A DNA stretch of 64,000 nt. It comes from Gaetbulibacter saemankumensis DSM 17032. GTDB lineage: Bacteria; Bacteroidota; Bacteroidia; Flavobacteriales; Flavobacteriaceae. The notes under the pieces were generated by a model. It did not search any database, was not told the origin of the DNA, and saw only the letters and a program-made list of their open reading frames with translations. The stretch is taken from the NCBI RefSeq assembly GCF_000425645.1, contig NZ_AUDV01000006.1, positions 1 through 64,000 on the forward strand, given 5' to 3'. The translations under genes were made by a program, and so were the position numbers. Positions 46,388 to 55,635 of this stretch are shown one piece after another (within the stretch, counting starts at the first letter, position 1; every line of letters begins with the position of its first letter).

Positions 46388-48340
46388 CTATTTATTTAGC
46401 TGCGATTTAATCTTGTTTAAACTCGCTTCGTTAATTTCCACTTTATATTTTTCGCTTAGTTCGGCCAACCATTTTTGTTCTTTATCATTCTGATAATCTA
46501 CAATAACGGCTCCCTTAGCGTCGTCGAAAGTCTTTTGTTTAGAAGGCAATACTTCTTTTACTGATGCTATCACATAAGCACCATGGTGTTTGTAAATCTT
46601 TGAAACACCTTTCTTAAACTCAAAACCTTCTGGTAAAGCCTGATGTTCCGCACTCATTATGCCCACAGTAAAAAGTACATCTATTTTATCGTTACTGTTT
46701 ACAAGCGACTTTATTTCTTCCAAAGGTAAACCTTGTTCCGATAATTTAGCCACCTTTTTCAGTGCTTTTTGATTTTCTGAAGAAGCCACCACGGCATCAA
46801 TACGTTCCGGAAACACATAATTTTCCTTATGCGACTCATAATAATCCTTAAGTGCTAAGGAATCTGTTTGAGCCACATTCCAAATGGTAGTCTCCATTAA
46901 ATCGAATAATAATAATCCGTCACGGTATTCTGAAACGATAAAGGCAAAATCTTCATTTTCATTTTCTAAGTGTTCTTCCTGATAGCGTACCAAATTAGAA
47001 TTTATAAATTCATTATAGGCCTTAGAAACAATTGTATTAAAGCTTTCTTTTGAATTGATATTATGTTGATTTCGTTCTAAAAATGCTCCAAAATCTCTAA
47101 AATAAAGCTGCTCTTCACCTATTTTAACTAACGATGCATCAGCTTCGAATGTAGGAGGTAATTTCCATGATCTTGTAAAATAGCTGTCATCTAGTAATTC
47201 AGCAAAATAATCTAACGCCGGCTGTTTGTTACCCACCTGATACTTGTTTCTTAATTTCTGATGTAAAGCATCATCGATAAGTTTAGATCGCGCATCACGT
47301 TTAACTTGTTGCTCCAACGAAGGTTTTAAATCTGTAAATGGTGGCACAGGCTTTTTATTAATTAATTTTACAATATGCCAGCCATAATTGGTCTGGAAAG
47401 GTTCAGAAATATCACCAACATTTTCCAGTCCGAAAGCCACATCTTCAAAAGCTACCGAATTTAATTGACCACTTGAAAAAGGCGTTAATTTACCACCCTT
47501 AGCAGCCGAATTCTTATCGTCTGAAAACTGCTTTGCCAGTGTTTCAAAATGATCACCCTGATTTAATTTTTGATAAATATTTTGAATGCGTTCTTCAGGA
47601 TTTTCAGAAGCATCATTACCCAATTTATTCGCTATCATGATATGAGCCACGGTCACCTCGCCTCTTGACTTACGTTTATCTATGACATTGACTATATGGT
47701 ACCCAAACTGCGTACGAAACGGCTGAGAAACGTCTCCTACGGATGTGTTGTAGGCCGCACATTCAAACTTATAAACCATTTTAAATCCGGAAAACCAGCC
47801 TAAATCCTCGCCATAAATGGTTTGTCCATTATGAACTTCTTTTCTAACCACATCAAAGCCTTCTGTTAATGCCCGATTACGTAATTTAACTATTGAATTG
47901 TAAGCCGCTAAAGAATCTTCAGGACTTGCATTTGCACCAACTTTTACAAGAATATGTGATGCTTTTACATCATAAGACACACGTTCGTAAGCTTCTTCTA
48001 TCAAGGCATCCGTTACTTTGGTATCGGTTATATAGTTATTGGCTAATTGCTTTCTATAATTAGTCAATTCCCGGTTATACGATGGTTTTTTATCCAATCC
48101 TAAAGCACGAGCTTCTTTAATCTTCAATTTATAGTTTGTAAATAAAGTTAAATACTCATCGACATCTTTTTGATTTTCATCTTGTACTAAATCGAGGTTT
48201 TTGTTATAAACTCTAATAAATTCCGAGACATAAACAGGCTCTCCGTCGACACTAAAAAGTATTTCCTTATTTTCTGATTGAGCTTCTATTTTTAAAGAAA
48301 AAGCCAGAAATAAAGCAAACAATAAATATTTAAAATCCAT
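46388..48340 (-). CDS. Periplasmic peptidyl-prolyl isomerase with two PpiC domains
   Basis: 650 residues with a signal peptide ending at SLKIEAQ (about residue 21). Parvulin domain 1 is at about 125-225 (ASHILVKVGANASPED, GEDLGWFSGFKMVYKFE, FRTQFGYHIVNVIDKR), domain 2 at about 225-335 (VAHIMIANKLG, KQFSDDKNSAAKGGKLTPF, QTNYGWHIVKLI). A helical C-terminal half follows. The duplicated rotamase and flanking chaperone parts are typical of outer-membrane biogenesis factors. It is the first gene of the operon and has a consensus promoter at 48365-48394. Confidence 0.92.
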   Translation of the reverse strand: MDFKYLLFALFLAFSLKIEAQSENKEILFSVDGEPVYVSEFIRVYNKNLDLVQDENQKDVDEYLTLFTNYKLKIKEARALGLDKKPSYNRELTNYRKQLANNYITDTKVTDALIEEAYERVSYDVKASHILVKVGANASPEDSLAAYNSIVKLRNRALTEGFDVVRKEVHNGQTIYGEDLGWFSGFKMVYKFECAAYNTSVGDVSQPFRTQFGYHIVNVIDKRKSRGEVTVAHIMIANKLGNDASENPEERIQNIYQKLNQGDHFETLAKQFSDDKNSAAKGGKLTPFSSGQLNSVAFEDVAFGLENVGDISEPFQTNYGWHIVKLINKKPVPPFTDLKPSLEQQVKRDARSKLIDDALHQKLRNKYQVGNKQPALDYFAELLDDSYFTRSWKLPPTFEADASLVKIGEEQLYFRDFGAFLERNQHNINSKESFNTIVSKAYNEFINSNLVRYQEEHLENENEDFAFIVSEYRDGLLLFDLMETTIWNVAQTDSLALKDYYESHKENYVFPERIDAVVASSENQKALKKVAKLSEQGLPLEEIKSLVNSNDKIDVLFTVGIMSAEHQALPEGFEFKKGVSKIYKHHGAYVIASVKEVLPSKQKTFDDAKGAVIVDYQNDKEQKWLAELSEKYKVEINEASLNKIKSQLNK

Positions 48341-48364
48341 ACTTATAAAATTATACGATAGCTA

Positions 48365-48394
48365 CAAAAATACTAATATAAAGCTATTAAACAA
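48365..48394 (-). promoter_or_regulatory. Promoter of the PPIase-moxR-acyltransferase operon
   Basis: Minus strand: TTG (48394-48392), 19 bases, TATTTTTG (48372-48365), 24 bases before the ATG of the 650-aa gene. Confidence 0.8.
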
Positions 48395-48486
48395 GTTGGA
48401 ATATTGAACGGTAAAAAAGAAATATTATTACGTATTTATTTTATAAATAATTACCTTTCGATCGCTTAAAAACAGGGATAATTACC

Positions 48487-48723
48487 ATGCGTAAATTAAA
48501 ATTAATTTGGGATTTCAGAGGACCTCAAGCTAGTAAGACGGCAGAACATCATCTCATTCATTTAAAAGAGTACATAGAAATAGAAAAGCTAAATATTCCA
48601 ATAACAGGCATAGAGCACCTTTCTGAAATGCATTCCATTGCCTATATAGTGGTGGATGAAGCCAACATGAAACCTTTACGAGATGCTCTGAAACCACATC
48701 GAGGACAGGTTTATGCACCATAA
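48487..48723 (+). CDS. Conserved 78-aa protein of unknown function
   Basis: 78 residues, basic N-terminus (MRKLKLIWDFRG), no signal peptide. Pattern beta-alpha-beta with histidines in EHHLIHLKEYIEIEK and EHLSEMHSIAY. I recall similar short proteins in Flavobacteriia but cannot name the family. Support for reality: conventional ATG, coding-like sequence, a promoter-like TACCTTTC box at 48452-48459, and a terminator right after its stop. Divergent from the PPIase operon. Confidence 0.75.
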   Translation: MRKLKLIWDFRGPQASKTAEHHLIHLKEYIEIEKLNIPITGIEHLSEMHSIAYIVVDEANMKPLRDALKPHRGQVYAP

Positions 48724-48756
48724 AAAAAGCCCGGACACATAGGCATCCGAGCTTTT
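48724..48756. terminator. Bidirectional terminator after the 78-aa gene and guaB
   Basis: AAAAGCCCGGA and TCCGAGCTTTT arms (one wobble) with a ten-base loop; on the minus strand a run of seven T follows. It begins at the stop of the 78-aa gene and lies 23 bases after the guaB stop. Confidence 0.82.
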
Positions 48757-48778
48757 ACTATTTATTATTTTTAATGAA

Positions 48779-50251
48779 TTACCTGGAATAATTCGGTGAT
48801 TCTTTTGTTATAGCAACATCGTGTGGGTGACTTTCATTAATGCCACTAGCTGTAATTTTAACAAATCGCCCGGTTTCTTTTAATGTTTCAACATCCTTAG
48901 CACCACAATATCCCATACCTGCACGTAAACCACCTATAAACTGATGAATACTTTCATATAAATCACCTTTATAAGGTACACGCCCTACAATTCCTTCAGG
49001 TACTAATTTTTTAATGTCGTCTTCTACATCTTGGAAATAACGATCTTTACTACCTTCTTTCATGGCTTCAACAGATCCCATACCACGATAAGACTTAAAT
49101 TTACGTCCTTCGTAAATGATAGTTTCTCCAGGAGATTCTTTGGTTCCTGCTAATAAAGATCCTAACATGACAGAATCAGCACCAGCGGCGATAGCCTTTG
49201 GAATATCTCCTGTGTAGCGTATACCCCCATCAGCAATTACAGGTACTCCTGATCCTTTTATAGCAGCAGACACTTCTAAAACTGCAGAGAATTGAGGAAA
49301 ACCAACACCAGCAACAACACGCGTAGTACAGATAGACCCCGGGCCAATTCCAACTTTAACAGCATCGGCTCCAGCTTCCACTAAATATTTAGCCGCTTCA
49401 CCAGTTGCAATATTTCCAACAATTACGTCTAAATCAGGAAACTTAGCTTTTACTGCTTTTAATACATTTACCACACCTCTGGTATGACCATGAGCTGTAT
49501 CTATAACCACGGCATCAACTCCTGCGTTTACTAAAGCTTCAGCTCTTTCAACGGCATCAGCAGTTACACCTAAGGCAGCAGCCACACGTAAACGCCCAAA
49601 TTCATCTTTATTAGCGATTGGCTTTTGGCTAAGTTTTGTAATATCTCTAAATGTAATTAACCCTGAAAGTTTATAATTGTCATCTACAATAAGTAGTTTC
49701 TCAATTTTATGTTGCTGAAGAATAATTTCAGCATCTTTTAATGACGTTCCTACTGAAGCTGTTACTAGGTTTTCACCAGTCATCACTTCAACAATAGGAC
49801 GATTTTTATCATGTTCGAAACGTAAATCACGATTGGTAACAATACCTTTTAATGTACCATCTTCTGCAACAATTGGAATACCTCCAATACTATGCTCTGC
49901 CATACTTTGCTTCGCATCTAAAACAGTTGCTGTTAAAGGTAATGTTACAGGATCTAAAATCATACCACTTTCGGCACGTTTTACTCGTCTAACTTTTAAT
50001 GCCTGTGCTTCGATTGTCATGTTCTTATGTAACACACCAATTCCACCTTCCTGAGCCATAGCAATGGCCATTTTACTTTCGGTAACTGTATCCATTGCCG
50101 CCGAAATAATGGGAACATTAATAGTAATATTACGAGTAAATTTAGTTTGAATATTAACTTCGCGTGGAAGAACTTCTGAAAATGCGGGAACTAACAGGAC
50201 GTCGTCGTAGGTTAAACCCTCTCCTACAATTTTATTTTGATGTGCGATCAT
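48779..50251 (-). CDS. guaB: Inosine-5'-monophosphate dehydrogenase
   Basis: 490 residues, normal length. It oxidises IMP to XMP with NAD+, the first step to GMP. The TIM barrel carries TYDDVLLVP, the two CBS domains lie at about 98-205 ([25 protein letters not shown]), catalytic C308 is in GPGSICTTR, and the flap RYFQDVED and C-terminal [12 protein letters not shown] are intact. A TATATTTG promoter box is at 50277-50284 and a seven-base-arm inverted repeat lies in the short leader. Confidence 0.98.
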   Translation of the reverse strand: MIAHQNKIVGEGLTYDDVLLVPAFSEVLPREVNIQTKFTRNITINVPIISAAMDTVTESKMAIAMAQEGGIGVLHKNMTIEAQALKVRRVKRAESGMILDPVTLPLTATVLDAKQSMAEHSIGGIPIVAEDGTLKGIVTNRDLRFEHDKNRPIVEVMTGENLVTASVGTSLKDAEIILQQHKIEKLLIVDDNYKLSGLITFRDITKLSQKPIANKDEFGRLRVAAALGVTADAVERAEALVNAGVDAVVIDTAHGHTRGVVNVLKAVKAKFPDLDVIVGNIATGEAAKYLVEAGADAVKVGIGPGSICTTRVVAGVGFPQFSAVLEVSAAIKGSGVPVIADGGIRYTGDIPKAIAAGADSVMLGSLLAGTKESPGETIIYEGRKFKSYRGMGSVEAMKEGSKDRYFQDVEDDIKKLVPEGIVGRVPYKGDLYESIHQFIGGLRAGMGYCGAKDVETLKETGRFVKITASGINESHPHDVAITKESPNYSR

Positions 50252-50254
50252 GAT

Positions 50255-50273
50255 GCAATTACGTTATAATTGC
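50255..50273. repeat. Inverted repeat in the guaB leader
   Basis: GCAATTA and TAATTGC arms around five bases, between the promoter box and the start codon. Could be an operator or leader hairpin; no other support. Confidence 0.35.
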
Positions 50274-50276
50274 GTG

Positions 50277-50284
50277 CAAATATA
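50277..50284 (-). promoter_or_regulatory. Promoter -7 box of guaB
   Basis: TATATTTG on the minus strand, 25 bases before the ATG. No upstream TTG at usual spacing. Confidence 0.5.
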
Positions 50285-50328
50285 CAACAATTAATCAATA
50301 TAAATGACATTTAACATTTCATAAAGTT

Positions 50329-53085
50329 TTACCTTCTACGGCCTCTACCACCAGAACCGCGTCCTCTAAAACCACGGTCTCCGGAATTTATATTTTGCCC
50401 TGCAAACTGGCCAAACTTATATACAAAGGTTAGCATGAAATACTGCTCAAGAATTTTATTCTCAACATCACGAATTAAGGTTTCTGTAACCGATCGATTA
50501 AACCCGTTATTCAAACCTAAAATATCGTAGCCAACCGCCGTTAACGTGGCTTTATTATCCCATAATTGTACTCCCAGACCTGCATTCCAAAAAATCGCCG
50601 CCCCATCAAAATCATCCCCGACACGACTATTGTATCTATAGGAAACTTTATTTGATAAAAAGAAATCTTTTAGAAAGAATACAGAAGAATCAAATCGTAA
50701 ATTCTGAATAAAATAATCATTATCATTAAACATCTCAGTGTTGTAATTGGTATTCACCATGGAATAACTATAAGACGCTGATACCTCTATTTTCTTATCG
50801 TATGAATATTGTACTGAACCCGTTGGTGTTAATCTACTGGTTTGAGTATTAAATTCAATAGCATTTTGAATGGAATTATTATTAGCATAATTTCCCGAAA
50901 TTCTTAAACTAAGATTGAAATTAGAGTTTTTAGAAAAATATGATTTGGAAACTGACGCATTTCCCGAAAGATTATAATTCCCATTAATATTTTCGTAAGT
51001 CGTGTAACGGATCAAATCTTCATCGGTAATGGTAGAGCTGATTATTTTATCCTTTATAATAGACACATTTGCTCTACCTCCAATATTTATGTTATGAAAC
51101 GCTAAATTATTTTGATATCTAAAATCGAAACCATGATTAATTTCTGGTTGCAAAAATGGATTACCGACTTTAATATGTGTAATATTACTAACATCTTCGA
51201 CCGGTTGTAACTGAGTTACGGAAGGTAAGTTTACATTTTGCCTATAATCTAAAGAGATGTTTTTATAGCCATTAGGATCACGATAGCGAATACGACCTGA
51301 ATAATTAACATATTCGAAAGCATTTTTAAAATCCCGTTCCTGAATGATATTATCATCATATTTTCTAAAAGTATTCACATAAGCACCTTCAACTTCAAAT
51401 CGAAAATCTTTATATTCATATCGTAACCTTAATGATGGCCTAACGGTTGTTGATATATATTTACTATCAGAACTAATTTGCTCATTGAAATCCTCATATA
51501 AATCCGTATTTTCATCCAAATCGTAATATAGATTTTCATTATTTCGTGTATCTATATAAACGTCGTAACGAGGTATAAGCGTAAAATTTGTAAATATAGG
51601 TTTATGTAATCGGGCATTAAATCCTATTCGGGAGCCCATATTATTTGATGTGGATATTTGATCTTGAACGACTACCCGATTATCCTTAACAATTTCATTT
51701 TTAGAGTAACGATAAGAATCACCATCAGATTTATCGAAATTTGTTGTAATGCCAGCAGTTGCAAAACCTCCTCTTTGAGGCAAGCGGCCAGTAACTCTAA
51801 ATTCATTATTAAAATTATAACTAGAATTATTCGATTCATTTTCTGAAACATATTCACTTACCAAATCGCCATTTGAATATTCGGAGGTACTATTTCTCGT
51901 AGAATAAGAGGTATTATTAGAGGCATCAAAATTGGTTTCGTTTGAAAGTTGTAGCCAACTATTAGATTGTTTATTTTCAGGCTTAATTATAAATTTCAAA
52001 TCGGATCCAGCTCTGTGTTTATCTGAATCGTTAAATCCTTTATTGTTAGCCTTCGTTATATAATTAAAATTTGGTAAAAAGTTCTCCGTTGTGCTACGTT
52101 GCTCTGTATCGTTATTTTGTGCACTGTAAGTGTAATTGGCATTAACACGAGTTTCATTCCATTTACCTTTTGAAAAATTCGCTCCCACAAAGTCGGATTC
52201 TATATACCCAACGCTAGACTCGGCATCAGGGAGTGCATTAAATCCACGTGACATATTTATATTATTGGTCCCCGCAATAACCCCAAGTTGTTTCCCATCG
52301 ACCAACTGAAACAAATTTGCATTGCCCTGATACTTTTCATCTGTTCCATACCCCAGATTAACGTCCCCAAAATAAGCACGGTTTTTTCCCTTCTTAATTT
52401 TCAAATTAATTTCTTTGGTACCAGAATCAGACTCCTCACCGGTAAATTTTTGCATTTGGGTTTTATAATCGGTTACCTGAACTTTACTAATAGCATTACT
52501 AGGAATATTTTTAAGCGCAATATTGCCGTTCTTTTCACCAAAAAATTGCATGCCATCAACATTTATCGCTTCAACATCTACACCATTAAAGGTAATGCCT
52601 CCATCCATATCGATCTCTATTCCTGGAAGTTTTTTAAGCAAATCTTCAGCCTTATCATTGGGCATTGTTTTAAAACTATTGGCATTATATTCAACTGTAT
52701 CTTTTTTTATTACAACTGGTGGTGCTTTACCAATTACAGAAACTACATTTAATTGCTCGACCTGATCTTCTAAAGTTATATTTCCTAAGTCTAATAATTT
52801 CCCCTCCGGCACATTTATAGTTTTACGATAGGGTTTATACCCCAAATAGGCAATATTAAAAATTGCCTTAGCATCTTTGTCGGTATTGACTTGAATAGAA
52901 AACTGGCCTTCCTTATTGGTAATTCCGTAAGCCATAGGCACACTGTCTTTTATACTTTGAAGATATACCGTTGCTCCTTCAAGAGTTATGGCATCTTTAT
53001 CCTTTACATACCCCTCTAAAGTAAATTTTTGGGCAGATAAACTTGAAACTAAAAAAAGGAAAAATAAAGAAATAAATATTTTCAT
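50329..53085 (-). CDS. TonB-receptor-like outer membrane beta-barrel protein with Arg/Gly tail
   Basis: 918 residues. A signal peptide (ends SSLSAQ, about residue 18) is followed by a carboxypeptidase-like regulatory domain (about 20-110, LEGYVKDKDAITLEGATVYL), a plug-like region (about 130-235, KPGIEID-type LLKKLPGIEIDMDGG and TGEESDSGTKEINLKI) and a long beta-barrel to about 890. It ends in a short Arg/Gly-rich tail (GDRGFRGRGSGGRGRRR). The SusC/TonB N-terminal box is not evident, so it belongs to the outer-membrane beta-barrel (OMP_b-brl_3) group. Substrate unknown. It is a separate gene downstream of the 162-aa protein. Confidence 0.87.
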   Translation of the reverse strand: MKIFISLFFLFLVSSLSAQKFTLEGYVKDKDAITLEGATVYLQSIKDSVPMAYGITNKEGQFSIQVNTDKDAKAIFNIAYLGYKPYRKTINVPEGKLLDLGNITLEDQVEQLNVVSVIGKAPPVVIKKDTVEYNANSFKTMPNDKAEDLLKKLPGIEIDMDGGITFNGVDVEAINVDGMQFFGEKNGNIALKNIPSNAISKVQVTDYKTQMQKFTGEESDSGTKEINLKIKKGKNRAYFGDVNLGYGTDEKYQGNANLFQLVDGKQLGVIAGTNNINMSRGFNALPDAESSVGYIESDFVGANFSKGKWNETRVNANYTYSAQNNDTEQRSTTENFLPNFNYITKANNKGFNDSDKHRAGSDLKFIIKPENKQSNSWLQLSNETNFDASNNTSYSTRNSTSEYSNGDLVSEYVSENESNNSSYNFNNEFRVTGRLPQRGGFATAGITTNFDKSDGDSYRYSKNEIVKDNRVVVQDQISTSNNMGSRIGFNARLHKPIFTNFTLIPRYDVYIDTRNNENLYYDLDENTDLYEDFNEQISSDSKYISTTVRPSLRLRYEYKDFRFEVEGAYVNTFRKYDDNIIQERDFKNAFEYVNYSGRIRYRDPNGYKNISLDYRQNVNLPSVTQLQPVEDVSNITHIKVGNPFLQPEINHGFDFRYQNNLAFHNINIGGRANVSIIKDKIISSTITDEDLIRYTTYENINGNYNLSGNASVSKSYFSKNSNFNLSLRISGNYANNNSIQNAIEFNTQTSRLTPTGSVQYSYDKKIEVSASYSYSMVNTNYNTEMFNDNDYFIQNLRFDSSVFFLKDFFLSNKVSYRYNSRVGDDFDGAAIFWNAGLGVQLWDNKATLTAVGYDILGLNNGFNRSVTETLIRDVENKILEQYFMLTFVYKFGQFAGQNINSGDRGFRGRGSGGRGRRR

Positions 53086-53172
53086 GAAAGGCTGGTCGTT
53101 TAATTCGCTTTTATGCGTTCTTAAGACTCATTAATTCATGAATAGTTTACTAAAGAAATGTTAAAATTGAAA

Positions 53173-53661
53173 TTAACTTTTTTTCAAAAGCTGTGTAAAG
53201 ACAACAATTACTGATAATGAATAACTTAAAACCATTAAAATTCCAGATAACATAACAATATATTTCATCCAGAGCATACCGCTCCATAAAAAATACAACC
53301 CACCAAAAGTGAGAATAACCGATGTTAAAGGTTCTATCATAAGGAATAGTTTTAATCTACGATTTAGCTTGGTTAGAGAAACTAATACTCCAACAAGAAA
53401 GAAAATAATAGACATAGACAATATATGGTTATGCACTAAAGTAAGCATTTCCTGAGGGCTTTTTTTAAAATGCATCACCTCGGCATTTTCATCATTCTCA
53501 TTTCCCAAATATTGTTCTTCAATACCATTAGGGTTAGCAGATGATGTTTCTTCAACAAATAAAAGACCGGTAAAAAAACCAACCGACAAAACAATTAAAA
53601 ACGCTCCAATTAATAATTTAATTTCCTTTGGGAGCGTATATATTAATCCGTTTAATTGCAT
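53173..53661 (-). CDS. Four-helix integral membrane protein of unknown function
   Basis: 162 residues. Membrane segments at about 17-36, 78-96, 105-125 and 132-156; the loop at about 40-75 carries many acidic residues and probably faces the periplasm. Conserved-looking H77 and H79 (LVHNHIL) sit at the membrane edge of helix 2, which would suit heme or metal binding, though that is a guess. No family recognised. The start follows the FMN-binding gene's stop directly (no gap), so they are translationally coupled. Confidence 0.75.
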   Translation of the reverse strand: MQLNGLIYTLPKEIKLLIGAFLIVLSVGFFTGLLFVEETSSANPNGIEEQYLGNENDENAEVMHFKKSPQEMLTLVHNHILSMSIIFFLVGVLVSLTKLNRRLKLFLMIEPLTSVILTFGGLYFLWSGMLWMKYIVMLSGILMVLSYSLSVIVVFTQLLKKS

Positions 53662-54189
53662 CTATATTATATTATTTGAATGGAGTACTTTTAAAGACTG
53701 TAGTAAATCATTCATGGCATTAGTCATCGACCTTACAGATATGGTAGCTCCAGAGATAGCCATGATATTCTCACCATACTTTAAGGAATCATCCTGGTTT
53801 TTACCTATAAATTGTTTTAGCCAGCGAGCACTACCTATTTCTCCACCATATTCTTCTCTATAAACTAATACCTTCGATTTTTTAACTACTAAATCGGTAT
53901 CTAAAAGTACCAGATAATCGAATAAAGCTGTTTTACTTGGCGCCTGAGACACATAGGCATATCCTACAAGCTTATTTTCTACTTCAATTTTAAATAAATT
54001 ATCATTATTAAATTTCGATTTTACCTTGCTAGCTATAGCATTAGGAATTTTAAATTCGGTAAAACTGAAATCTTCAATCTCGAAAGTTTTGGTAATTTCC
54101 TTATCTATTTTTTTCTGAATATTATTTGGCAATCCGAATGCCATTAAAAACATACTAAAAACTAATAATATTACATGGTTTGTTTTCAT
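53662..54189 (-). CDS. FMN-binding domain protein (periplasmic, likely flavinylated)
   Basis: 175 residues. A signal peptide precedes an FMN-binding domain of the NqrC/RnfG type. The flavinylation motif is SGATIS at 146-151, with T149 as the expected attachment site; this is the kind of target modified by the FMN transferase ApbE. GYAYVSQAPSK and the EYGGEIGSARWLKQFIGK block lie in the same domain. No apbE gene is in the window. A consensus promoter ends four bases before the ATG, predicting a leaderless transcript. It is followed without gap by the 162-aa membrane protein. Confidence 0.87.
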   Translation of the reverse strand: MKTNHVILLVFSMFLMAFGLPNNIQKKIDKEITKTFEIEDFSFTEFKIPNAIASKVKSKFNNDNLFKIEVENKLVGYAYVSQAPSKTALFDYLVLLDTDLVVKKSKVLVYREEYGGEIGSARWLKQFIGKNQDDSLKYGENIMAISGATISVRSMTNAMNDLLQSLKVLHSNNII

Positions 54190-54193
54190 TCTA

Positions 54194-54223
54194 CAAAAGT
54201 ATTGCTTTTTATATTTATTACAA
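54194..54223 (-). promoter_or_regulatory. Promoter of the FMN-binding/4-TM gene pair
   Basis: Minus strand: TTG (54223-54221), 19 bases, TACTTTTG (54201-54194), an exact consensus. The start codon is at 54189. Confidence 0.78.
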
Positions 54224-54273
54224 GTACGATACCAAAGCTAGTTTTATAAAGCTTATTTTCTTCATCAAATGAA

Positions 54274-54318
54274 TAAAAACAATTATCCCCAGAATATTAT
54301 TCTAAGGATAATTGCTTT
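54274..54318 (-). terminator. Terminator of the porin gene
   Basis: CAATTATCC (54280-54288) and GGATAATTG (54306-54314) arms extend inward through AGAAT/ATTCT, with two G-T wobbles on the minus-strand RNA, giving a 16-pair stem followed by TTTTTA. Confidence 0.85.
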
Positions 54319-54385
54319 ATAAATTAACATCAATCGACATTATTATAACGATAATAATCTTCTATTAGACTGGTCTGATTTTAAA

Positions 54386-55564
54386 TTAGAACCAAACCCC
54401 AATACCGAAGTTAAGTCTGTTTGCTACATCATTACCTTCAAGGGCATTATCTCTAAACTGATAATCTCCTTTTAAAACTACACCTGGGGCAATGTGATAA
54501 CTTAAACCTGTGGTAATATCGGTACGATTGTACGCATCATTTCTCACTACACTTCCGGCGGTGTTAGCGTGCGTATCATACGCTTCATACCTTGCAAATG
54601 CAAATAAACGTTGTTGTTTTGTTTGTGGCAATAAATTATAGGCAGCCTCTGCATACCAGCCTTGTAAAGCACTACCCAAATCTCTACCTGTAGCATTGTT
54701 ATATGCCTCGGTTCCTGATAAAGAAGCATGAATGTACTGACCACGGGCCGTGAAACGTTGATAGGCGTAACGAGCATCAACCCCCACCATAGAAACTCCT
54801 ACCATAGAACCATCCAAATCATCGGCTCCATCTTCAGCTTGTGTATCTCCAAAATATCCTGAAAGACCTAAACGTAATCCCGGAATACCGTAATAATCTA
54901 ATTTAGCTGAAAATGTCGGACTATTAATGGTAGACTGTATACCTTTTTGACGACCGCCACGTAATCCATTCGATCCTTTCAAATAACCATTAATTCCGCC
55001 TTCACCATCTAATTCTGCAGATTTAAACCCATTAAATACATAGGCCTGATACCCTAAAGATAATTCATTAAAACGTCCAGTTACACCAACTCCTAATTCA
55101 CGCCAAGTTGTTGGAACAATAACGTTATCGGTAGCTGGTCTTTCTACACCATTAAAAGTTGTAGGCTCGTGAAATTCGTTAACTATACCCATTGGAACCA
55201 ACATTAAACCACCACGTAAACTCACATTCGAAGCGACTGCATAATTTACGAAAGCTTGTTCAATATATACTTCTTGAACATGCTCAAATTCTACTTCTGT
55301 TATAAACTGTGTTTTATCGTTAAACTTATAACCGAATAATAACACCAAACGTTGTACATCTAATTCTCCGTTTTGAGCTTCTGGTTGATTATAAGTCATC
55401 TCCCCATAACCACCTACGGTAATAGCTTTACCATAATTCCCAGATAATAATCGTTGGGCTGCATTAATTTGTTGTTGAGGATCGAAGGTAATAGAATCTT
55501 GTAAGGTTTGTGCACTCACAGCTAATGATCCTAAGAATAAAAAAAGTAAGGTTAGTTTTCTCAT
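54386..55564 (-). CDS. Outer-membrane porin (phosphate-selective porin O/P-like)
   Basis: 392 residues. Signal peptide ends at LAVSAQ (about residue 19). The mature protein alternates like a beta-barrel (AITVGGYGEMTYNQ, RLVLLFGYKF, ELGVGVTGRF, LFAFARYEAYD) and ends in an aromatic residue (FGIGVWF), as barrels recognised by BamA do. It resembles Bacteroidota porins annotated as phosphate-selective porins O and P, but ion preference cannot be read from sequence. It has an exact consensus promoter and lies upstream of the FMN-binding gene on the same strand, with its own terminator. Confidence 0.85.
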   Translation of the reverse strand: MRKLTLLFLFLGSLAVSAQTLQDSITFDPQQQINAAQRLLSGNYGKAITVGGYGEMTYNQPEAQNGELDVQRLVLLFGYKFNDKTQFITEVEFEHVQEVYIEQAFVNYAVASNVSLRGGLMLVPMGIVNEFHEPTTFNGVERPATDNVIVPTTWRELGVGVTGRFNELSLGYQAYVFNGFKSAELDGEGGINGYLKGSNGLRGGRQKGIQSTINSPTFSAKLDYYGIPGLRLGLSGYFGDTQAEDGADDLDGSMVGVSMVGVDARYAYQRFTARGQYIHASLSGTEAYNNATGRDLGSALQGWYAEAAYNLLPQTKQQRLFAFARYEAYDTHANTAGSVVRNDAYNRTDITTGLSYHIAPGVVLKGDYQFRDNALEGNDVANRLNFGIGVWF

Positions 55565-55612
55565 TTTTGCTTGTTAATTGATTTTATTTAGACTTAATAT
55601 AAATAATAAATT

Positions 55613-55635
55613 GTTTTACGCTGCAAAAGTAAAAC
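55613..55635. promoter_or_regulatory. Inverted repeat overlapping the porin promoter
   Basis: GTTTTAC (55613-55619) and GTAAAAC (55629-55635) are perfect seven-base arms nine bases apart, overlapping the -7 box of the porin gene. Such a site could bind a repressor. Confidence 0.4.

Noticed and set aside
52288-52752. 154-codon plus-strand ORF opposite the 918-aa barrel gene
   Set aside because: Fully antisense to a well-supported barrel gene; very rich in Ile, Phe and Asn with no recognisable domain. A shadow frame.
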